Part shown: piece by piece, positions 6,505 to 11,426 of the stretch
How positions within the stretch are numbered: position 1 is the stretch's first letter
Layout: the number at the start of each line of letters is the position of its first letter
Assembly (NCBI GenBank): GCA_023415815.1
Contig: JAEZJL010000203.1
Span: 1-11,426, forward strand
Reading direction: 5' to 3'
From: Bacillota bacterium
GTDB taxonomy: Bacteria; Bacillota; Clostridia; Acetivibrionales; DTU013
Length of the DNA: 11,426 nt
The notes under the pieces: model-generated
Told to the model about the DNA's origin: nothing
The model's input: the letters and a program-made list of their open reading frames with translations, nothing else
Databases searched by the model: none
Program-made: the position numbers and the translations under genes

Positions 6505-6749
6505 GAGGGGACACATCTCTCCTTTCAAAGGGCTGAGGTTCGAGATATGTCCCCTTTTGAAAAGGCCGGAATGGACACATCCCTCCTTCCGAAGGATTGG
6601 AGTCCGGGATATGTCCCGGTGAAAAAGGAGAGGGGACACATCTCTCCTTCCGAAGGACTGGAGTCCAGGATATGTCCCGGTGAAAAAGGAGAGGGGACAC
6701 ATCCCTCCTTCCGAAGGACTGGAGTCCGAGATATGTCCCCTTTTGAAAA
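6505..6749. repeat. Four tandem structured repeats, about 61-bp period, between Re-citrate synthase and aconitase genes
   Basis: GGACACAT occurs at 6509, 6573, 6634 and 6695, giving periods of 64, 61 and 61 bp. Each copy runs from GGGGACACAT to ATATGTCCC(C): 6507-6554, 6573-6617, 6632-6678 and 6693-6740. Each can fold with an outer stem (GGGACA with TGTCCC) and, in copies 2-4, two inner arms: TCCTT/AAGGA in copies 2-4 and GGACT/AGTCC in copies 3-4 (GGATT/AGTCC in copy 2, one G-U pair). Copy 1 has CCTTT/AAAGG as its inner hairpin. Copies 1 and 4 share their right flank (CCTTTTGAAAA), while 2 and 3 share GGTGAAAAAGGAGA. The array begins 4 nt after the stop of one gene and ends 8 nt before the ribosome site of the next, filling the 272-bp intergenic gap. 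It should be transcribed within the operon mRNA, where it could stabilise, process or attenuate it. Confidence 0.85.
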
Positions 6750-6772
6750 CATAATTTGGAGGATAAATAATC

Positions 6773-8713
6773 ATGGGAATGAATATAGCGCAGAAGATTA
6801 TTGATAAACATCTGATAAGCGGCGAAACGGTACCGGGAAAGGAAATATCCATACGGATTGACCAGACGCTCACGCAGGATTCCACAGGCACCATGGCGTA
6901 CCTGCAGTTTGAGGCCGTTGGGATTCCAAGGGTAAGGACCGAGAAGTCGGTGGCATATATCGATCACAACACGCTCCAGGCGGGCTTCGAAAACGCGGAC
7001 GATCACAAGTACATCCAGACCGTGGCGTCAAAGCACGGCATCCATTTCTCAAGGCCCGGGAACGGGATTTGTCACCAGGTGCAGCTTGAGAGGTTCGGGG
7101 TTCCGGGAAAGACGCTTCTTGGCTCGGACAGCCATACCCCGACCGGGGGAGGCATAGGGATGCTGGCCATAGGCGCGGGCGGCCTTGACGTTGCAGTAGC
7201 CATGGGCGGGGGCCCGTATTATATGACGATGCCCAGGGTATGCAGGGTTGTGCTCAAGGGCCGGCTCAAGCCATGGGTGGCGGCGAAGGACATCATACTG
7301 GAGGTGCTCAGACTGCTGACCGTAAAGGGCGGCGTCGGAAAGGTCGTCGAGTACTCCGGCGAAGGGACGGCCTTTCTTTCGGTGCCTGAAAGGGCTACCA
7401 TCACAAATATGGGAGCCGAGCTGGGAGCCACCACCTCCATATTCCCGAGCGACAGCGTGACAAAGGAGTTCCTCAGAGCGCAGGGGAGGGCGGGCGACTG
7501 GGTCGAGCTGCTTCCCGACGCGGACGCCGTATACGACGAGGAATTGGTAATAGACCTGGACAGGCTTGAGCCTCTGGCCGCAATGCCCCACAGCCCGGAC
7601 AATATAGCGAGCATCCGGGATATCAGCGGGCTGAAGGTTGACCAGGTCGCCATAGGCAGCTGCACCAATTCCTCCTATGCCGATATGATGAAGGTCGCCG
7701 CGATACTGAAGGGCAGGACGGTTCATCCCGGAGTCAGCCTTGTGATAGCCCCCGGCTCCAAGCAGGTACTGACCATGCTTGCCCAGAACGGGGCTCTTGC
7801 CGATATGGTGGCCTCGGGCGCAAGAATACTCGAATCCGCGTGCGGTCCCTGCATAGGCATGGGCCAGGCTCCGTCAACCGACGCGGTTTCTCTCAGGACC
7901 TTCAACAGGAATTTTGAGGGCAGGAGCGGGACGCCGTCGGCAAAGGTCTACCTTGTGAGCCCGGAGACGGCCGCTGTAAGCGCCGTAAGGGGCGTACTGA
8001 CCGACCCGCGGGAGTTCGGGGCTGCGCCGGTTGTTGAAATGCCGGACAGCTTCGTTATAAACGACAACATGGTGATCGGGCCGGCGACGGAGGGCAGCGA
8101 GGTTGAAGTGGTCAGGGGCCCGAACATCAAGCCGTTCCCGATAAACACCGGGCTGCCTGAAAGCCTTGAAGGGAAAGTCCTGATAAAGGTCGGCGACAAT
8201 ATCACCACCGACCATATCATGCCTTCCAATGCAAGGCTTCTGCCCTACAGGTCCAACATACCCTATCTTGCGGAGTACTGCCTTACGCCCTGCGACCCCG
8301 GATTCCCAAAGCGGGCCAGGGAAAACGGAGGCGGCTTTATCGTGGGCGGCTCGAACTACGGACAGGGCTCCAGCCGGGAGCACGCCGCGCTTGCGCCGCT
8401 GCAGCTCGGGATAAAGGGCGTCCTGGCCAAATCCTTTGCAAGGATACACATGGCCAACCTGGTCAATTCCGGCATCCTGCCGGTGACCTTTGCGGATGAA
8501 GCCGATTATGACAGGATAGGGGAGGACGACGTCCTTCAAATGGAAAATGCCCGCCTGCAGATTAAGTCGGGCAATGAATTGATTCTGCGCAATATAACAA
8601 AAAATACTGAAATAAAGGTGAAGGCATCCCTGTCCGGAAGGCAGATAGAAATGATACTTGCGGGAGGGCTTCTGAATCTGACAAGGGCGGGGGACGCGCC
8701 ATCAAAGCCCTAA
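6773..8713 (+). CDS. Aconitate hydratase (Aquifex-type aconitase)
   Basis: The protein has 646 residues and converts citrate to isocitrate through cis-aconitate with a [4Fe-4S] cluster in the cytoplasm. The three cluster cysteines are Cys297 in IGSCTNSSY, and Cys357 and Cys360 in SACGPCIGMGQAP. LLGSDSHTPTGGG (115-127) supplies the active-site Asp-Ser-His. The C-terminal swivel domain is present with GDNITTDHIMPSNA (474-487) and GGSNYGQGSSREHAA (525-539), which carries the substrate-binding Ser/Arg. The length and order fit the shorter Aquifex-type bacterial aconitases of about 640 residues rather than AcnA (about 890) or AcnB. GGAGG (6758-6762) lies 10 nt before the ATG; a second ATG two codons later is an alternative. 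It lies in an operon with two citrate synthases, consistent with isocitrate formation. Action on 2-methylcitrate or homoaconitate cannot be excluded. Confidence 0.93.
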   Translation: MGMNIAQKIIDKHLISGETVPGKEISIRIDQTLTQDSTGTMAYLQFEAVGIPRVRTEKSVAYIDHNTLQAGFENADDHKYIQTVASKHGIHFSRPGNGICHQVQLERFGVPGKTLLGSDSHTPTGGGIGMLAIGAGGLDVAVAMGGGPYYMTMPRVCRVVLKGRLKPWVAAKDIILEVLRLLTVKGGVGKVVEYSGEGTAFLSVPERATITNMGAELGATTSIFPSDSVTKEFLRAQGRAGDWVELLPDADAVYDEELVIDLDRLEPLAAMPHSPDNIASIRDISGLKVDQVAIGSCTNSSYADMMKVAAILKGRTVHPGVSLVIAPGSKQVLTMLAQNGALADMVASGARILESACGPCIGMGQAPSTDAVSLRTFNRNFEGRSGTPSAKVYLVSPETAAVSAVRGVLTDPREFGAAPVVEMPDSFVINDNMVIGPATEGSEVEVVRGPNIKPFPINTGLPESLEGKVLIKVGDNITTDHIMPSNARLLPYRSNIPYLAEYCLTPCDPGFPKRARENGGGFIVGGSNYGQGSSREHAALAPLQLGIKGVLAKSFARIHMANLVNSGILPVTFADEADYDRIGEDDVLQMENARLQIKSGNELILRNITKNTEIKVKASLSGRQIEMILAGGLLNLTRAGDAPSKP

Positions 8714-8715
8714 GC

Positions 8716-8731
8716 GGGGAACATCCCCTTT
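8716..8731 (+). other. Small hairpin after the aconitase gene
   Basis: GGGGA-ACA-TCCCC followed by TTT begins 3 nt past the aconitase stop. The 5-bp stem and short T run are too weak for a confident terminator. It may lower read-through into the regulator gene or mark an mRNA end. Confidence 0.3.
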
Positions 8732-8739
8732 GAAAGACT

Positions 8740-8753
8740 GATTGTATAAGGAG
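8740..8753 (+). promoter_or_regulatory. GntR-gene ribosome site joined to a copy of the operator half-site
   Basis: AAGGAG (8748-8753) is the Shine-Dalgarno site and places the start at TTG 8762 (8 nt) or ATG 8765 (11 nt), ruling out the in-frame GTG at 8753, which overlaps it. The ten bases GATTGTATAA at 8740-8749 exactly repeat the bases at 5055-5064 that form the left part of the operon-promoter palindrome. No matching right half-site follows, so regulation here is only a possibility. Confidence 0.4.
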
Positions 8754-8764
8754 TGTATGCATTG

Positions 8765-9445
8765 ATGAAGGTTGAGTACAACGAGGCGGAGGTCAACTCA
8801 GGTTCACTGAGCAGCAGGGTTTTCAGCCAGCTCCAGAACGATATTCTGAACGGCGAGTATCAGCCCGGCGACAGTCTCATAGAGACCAAGCTCTCCGAGG
8901 AGCTGGGCGTCAGCCGTACCCCCATAAGGGAGGCCATAAGGCAGCTGGAGCTGGAAGGCCTGGTCAAATCCATCCCCAACAAGGGGGCTGTCGTCAAAGG
9001 AATTTCCGCCAAGGACATCGAGGACATTTATACCATAAGAATGCTGATCGAGGGGCTTGCGGCGAGATGGGCCACGGAAAAGATAACTCCCGAGGAGCTT
9101 AAGGAGCTTAAGGAGGCCGCCGAGCTCGAGGAATTCTACACTGCCAAAAACGACCTCAACCACCTGCTCCATTTCGACTCGCGCTTTCACGACATCATAT
9201 TCAAGGCCAGCAAGAGCAAGCCGCTGATGCACACCCTCAGCACCTTCCACCATTATGTGCAGAGGGCCAGGAGCATGTCGCTGAACAGCCCGGAAAGGGC
9301 TCAGAAGGCTCTGGAGGAGCACAAGGCTATCTTGAAGGCCATAATCGAGGGGGACGCCGACAAAGCGGAGAGGCTTACGACCGAGCATGTCAAAAATGCA
9401 AGCATAAACCTGCTGAAACAAAATAATATCATTATAATAAAGTGA
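8765..9445 (+). CDS. GntR-family transcriptional regulator, FadR subfamily with FCD domain
   Basis: The protein has 226 residues. An N-terminal winged helix-turn-helix spans about residues 15-80, including ILNGEYQPGDSLIETKLSEELGVSRTPIREAIRQLELEGLV in sequence. This is followed by an all-helical FCD ligand domain (about 85-215). The four metal/ligand residues typical of FCD are visible: Asp138 and His142 in FDSRFHDIIF, His186 in EEHKAIL, and His208 in TEHVKNA. Such regulators usually bind small organic acids and leave DNA when the ligand binds. Encoded between aconitase and citrate synthase, it most likely controls this operon through the palindrome at 5058-5081, with citrate or a related acid as a plausible but unproven effector. 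The ATG at 8765 is preferred; TTG at 8762 is a close alternative. The next gene starts 13 nt after its stop. Confidence 0.9.
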   Translation: MKVEYNEAEVNSGSLSSRVFSQLQNDILNGEYQPGDSLIETKLSEELGVSRTPIREAIRQLELEGLVKSIPNKGAVVKGISAKDIEDIYTIRMLIEGLAARWATEKITPEELKELKEAAELEEFYTAKNDLNHLLHFDSRFHDIIFKASKSKPLMHTLSTFHHYVQRARSMSLNSPERAQKALEEHKAILKAIIEGDADKAERLTTEHVKNASINLLKQNNIIIIK

Positions 9446-9458
9446 TGGAGGTGACGTT

Positions 9459-10829
9459 ATGAGTTCGAAGAATTTATCCGAAGCCGCGGACAAAATCATC
9501 GAGAAGCTGGGAGGCATCGTTGAGAAGAACGACAGAATAGATCCGGAGCTGTATAAAAGGTACAACGTGAAAAGAGGCCTCAGGGACCTGGACGGCACAG
9601 GCGTCCTGGTCGGGCTCACGGAGATCGGCGACGTAAGGGCGTATATTTTTGACGAGGAAGAGAAGATCCCGACGGAGGGACGGCTATTCTACAGAGGTAT
9701 GGAGATAAACGACATCGTGCGAGGCTTTCAGACGGAAAAACGCTTCGGCTTCGAGGAATGCTGCTACCTGCTGCTTTTCGGGGAGCTCCCGAATAAAGCG
9801 CGGCTAGAGGAATTCCAGGCGCTTCTCGGCGAGCTCAGAGGACTGCCGCCGGGCTTTACGGAAGACATGATACTCAAGGCCCCCAGCAAGGATATCATGA
9901 ACAAGCTCGCCAGAAGCGTGCTTGCGGCTTACTCCTATGACCCGAACCCCGACGACCTGAGCCTTAAAAACACCTTGAGGCAGTGCATCGAGCTGATCGC
10001 GCGCTTTCCGACCATGGCCGCCTACGGCTACCAAGCCAAGGCGCATTATCACGACGGCAAGAGCCTTTTTATCCATAATCCCCTGAAGAATCTGAGCACT
10101 GCCGAAAACATCCTTCACATGATCAGGCCCGACAGCCTCTATTCTGCTTCCGAGGCGGAATTGCTCGATCTGGCGCTTGTCCTCCACGCGGAGCACGGCG
10201 GCGGCAACAACTCAACCTTTGTCGCCCATGTGGTAACCTCCACCGGGACGGATACATATTCCGCCATTGCCGCGGCAATAGGCTCGCTGAAGGGTCCCCA
10301 GCATGGCGGCGCCAACATTAAGGTCATGGGCATGATGGAGGAGATAAAAGCGAATGTCTCCAACTGGGAGGACGAGGATGAAGTCGCGGCCTACCTCGGT
10401 AAGATAATCAAGAAGGAGGCCTTCGACAGGACGGGCCTGATTTACGGGGTTGGCCATGCCGTCTATACAGTATCCGACCCCAGGACGATACTGCTCAAGC
10501 AGAAGGCCGAAAGGCTGGCGGAGGAAAAGGGCCTCGAGAAGGAATACAGGCTTTATACTACGGTTGAAAAGCTGGCTCCCGATGTCTTTTTCAAGGTGAA
10601 AAACAATGACAAGGTAATATGCGCCAATGTCGACTTCTATTCGGGCTTTGTCTACAAAACCCTGAACATCCCCATGGAGCTCTATACCCCCATATTTGCG
10701 GTAGGAAGAGTGACGGGCTGGTGCGCTCACAGAATAGAGGAGCTTGTAAACGGCGGAAGGATCATCAGGCCCGCATACAAGAGCGTCATCGGTAAGAAGT
10801 CTTATGTGCCCATGAACGAAAGAGCATAA
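9459..10829 (+). CDS. Citrate synthase of the classical (Si-type) fold
   Basis: The protein has 456 residues and belongs to the citrate/2-methylcitrate synthase family. It condenses oxaloacetate and acetyl-CoA to citrate. All catalytic and oxaloacetate-binding residues can be matched to the pig-heart enzyme: His246 in HAEHGGGNNST (His274), His333 in GVGHAVY (His320), Arg342 in SDPR (Arg329), Asp392 in NVDFYSG (Asp375), Arg417 in AVGRVTG (Arg401) and Arg437 in RPAYKS (Arg421). GPQHGGAN (279-286) is the CoA-region signature. The N-terminal extension and HAEHGGGN form are typical of clostridial members. The start is firm: GGAGGTGA (9447-9454) lies 4 nt before the ATG. It is the last gene of the operon before two terminators. 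Use of propionyl-CoA (2-methylcitrate synthase) is possible, but no prpB/prpD partner is present here. It shares no fold with the Re-type enzyme at the start of the operon. Confidence 0.92.
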   Translation: MSSKNLSEAADKIIEKLGGIVEKNDRIDPELYKRYNVKRGLRDLDGTGVLVGLTEIGDVRAYIFDEEEKIPTEGRLFYRGMEINDIVRGFQTEKRFGFEECCYLLLFGELPNKARLEEFQALLGELRGLPPGFTEDMILKAPSKDIMNKLARSVLAAYSYDPNPDDLSLKNTLRQCIELIARFPTMAAYGYQAKAHYHDGKSLFIHNPLKNLSTAENILHMIRPDSLYSASEAELLDLALVLHAEHGGGNNSTFVAHVVTSTGTDTYSAIAAAIGSLKGPQHGGANIKVMGMMEEIKANVSNWEDEDEVAAYLGKIIKKEAFDRTGLIYGVGHAVYTVSDPRTILLKQKAERLAEEKGLEKEYRLYTTVEKLAPDVFFKVKNNDKVICANVDFYSGFVYKTLNIPMELYTPIFAVGRVTGWCAHRIEELVNGGRIIRPAYKSVIGKKSYVPMNERA

Positions 10830-10852
10830 CACGGGTTCAGCGCGCATCAATA

Positions 10853-10885
10853 AAAATCCCGGGGAGATCGAGTCCTCGGGATTTT
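10853..10885 (+). terminator. Intrinsic terminator after the citrate synthase gene
   Basis: AAAATCCCGGGGA (10853-10865) pairs with TCCTCGGGATTTT (10873-10885) around a 7-nt loop. The stem is 13 bp with one G-U pair and ends in a TTTT run. It begins 24 nt past the stop of the last operon gene. Confidence 0.85.
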
Positions 10886-10921
10886 GTATGTCCGGAGTCC
10901 AGCCGGATTGCCCGAAGATTG

Positions 10922-10956
10922 AAAGCTGCCTGCAAATTGTGTTTGCGGCAGCTTTT
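10922..10956 (+). terminator. Second intrinsic terminator, in tandem
   Basis: AAAGCTGCC-T-GCAAA (10922-10936) pairs with TTTGCGGCAGCTTT (10942-10955) around a 5-nt loop. This is a 14-bp stem with one bulged T, followed by a short T run. It backs up the terminator at 10853-10885. The rest of the spacer (10957-11124) is A/T-rich; a -10-like TAAAAT sits at 11065-11070 without a convincing -35. Confidence 0.75.
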
Positions 10957-11124
10957 ATGTCTTTAATATACCATATTTTTACACAAAAATCAATTGGCAT
11001 TTTTGCAGAATTATGTCCCGGAACAACGTCAATTACGCCGGTATAACTTTTAAGGCTTATCATTTAAAATAGATGGATATCTGCTTAGAAATATACGGAT
11101 AATCAAATACGGGAGGTATGTTTT

Positions 11125-11426
11125 ATGAATGAAAAAGGGAGCGTTACGGCCCTGGTAACCGCTTTTTCCCGCGCTTACCATTCAAGTCATGCGGCGGTAA
11201 AGATTTTCGACGACCCGCTTGCAGTTAAAATGTTCAGTGATGAAGCTCTGTCTTTTTTTGAAAAAAGTACGGCTGAGTCCTTGAAGTTTCTGGACCCTGA
11301 GCTGGCGGCGGCCTGCCCCGGCCGGGAAGAGGCCCTGGAGGCGGTCATGCGGGTCCAGAACGCCCCGGTCACGCTCAGCAGGTCGCGGTATACCGAGGAC
11401 TGCCTTGAGGAGGGGCTTGCCGCAGG
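11125..11426 (+). CDS. Class I SAM-dependent methyltransferase, leucine carboxyl methyltransferase (PPM1/LCMT) family, 5' part
   Basis: The frame is open for 100 codons from the ATG at 11125 to the window edge. The N-terminal pattern of this family is visible: TALVTAFSRAYH (residues 8-19), then the conserved IFDDPLAVKMF (27-37), and RSRYTEDCLEEGLAAG (85-100), corresponding to the R-x-R-Y-x-E-D-x-L region that precedes the SAM-binding Gly-rich loop. That loop and the catalytic part lie beyond the window. Bacterial members methylate small molecules or carboxyl groups, often as part of secondary metabolism; the substrate is unknown. GGGAGGT (11111-11117) lies 7 nt before the ATG. Two terminators separate it from the citrate operon, so it is an independent unit. 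Confidence 0.82.
   Translation, partial: MNEKGSVTALVTAFSRAYHSSHAAVKIFDDPLAVKMFSDEALSFFEKSTAESLKFLDPELAAACPGREEALEAVMRVQNAPVTLSRSRYTEDCLEEGLAA

Noticed and set aside
6505..6749. Possible CRISPR array
   Set aside because: The whole 61-bp unit repeats, with no unique spacers between short identical repeats, and no cas genes are nearby. The units are self-complementary multi-arm hairpins.
6469..6804. Open frames on both strands through the repeat array that encode repetitive peptides
   Set aside because: The peptide repeats follow from the DNA repeat itself. The frames overlap real gene ends, lack ribosome sites and occur in several frames at once.
10446..10485. GHAVY in place of the more common bacterial GHRVY in citrate synthase, as a sign of lost activity
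   Set aside because: The pig-heart enzyme also has GHAV at this place. The catalytic His and the Arg of the following DPR are both kept.

Overview
The window looks like chromosomal DNA of an anaerobic member of the Clostridia (Bacillota). G+C appears to be around the mid-50s percent by eye, although this was not counted. AGG (Arg) and ATA (Ile) codons are frequent. Strong purine-rich Shine-Dalgarno sites precede most genes, and the proteins are clostridial in type: a Re-type citrate synthase, an Aquifex-type aconitase, an energy-coupling-factor (ECF) S component and a methyl-accepting chemotaxis protein. No mobile element, CRISPR array, tRNA or rRNA was seen, and the species cannot be named from this sequence.

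Left part, 1-3617: the end of a cobalamin nucleotide-loop assembly cluster, cobU (cut by the window edge), cobS and cobC. It is followed by an ECF transporter S component with its own good promoter and a palindromic leader site, and then by a YhfI-like metallo-beta-lactamase-fold hydrolase ending at an intrinsic terminator. A second, bidirectional hairpin terminator separates this block from the convergent chemotaxis gene (3618-4883, minus strand), a receptor with two membrane segments and no extracellular sensor domain.

Centre and right, 4884-10956: the most interesting part is an operon of four genes: Re-citrate synthase (DRE-TIM fold), aconitase, a GntR/FadR-family (FCD) regulator, and a classical citrate synthase of the Si-type fold. 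It starts at a near-consensus promoter (TTGACT, 17-bp spacer, TACAAT) whose -10 lies inside a 24-bp perfect palindrome of FadR-type design. This is the obvious candidate operator for the regulator encoded in the operon. The operon ends at two intrinsic terminators. Two citrate synthases of unrelated fold, predicted to have opposite stereochemistry, therefore flank one aconitase. All three would convert oxaloacetate and acetyl-CoA to isocitrate, the entry to 2-oxoglutarate and glutamate; no isocitrate dehydrogenase follows. Between the Re-citrate synthase and aconitase genes lie four tandem copies of a structured repeat with a period of about 61 bp, some with compensatory base changes.

Right edge, 10957-11426: an A/T-rich spacer and the first 100 codons of a leucine-carboxyl-methyltransferase-family (PPM1/LCMT) SAM-dependent methyltransferase.
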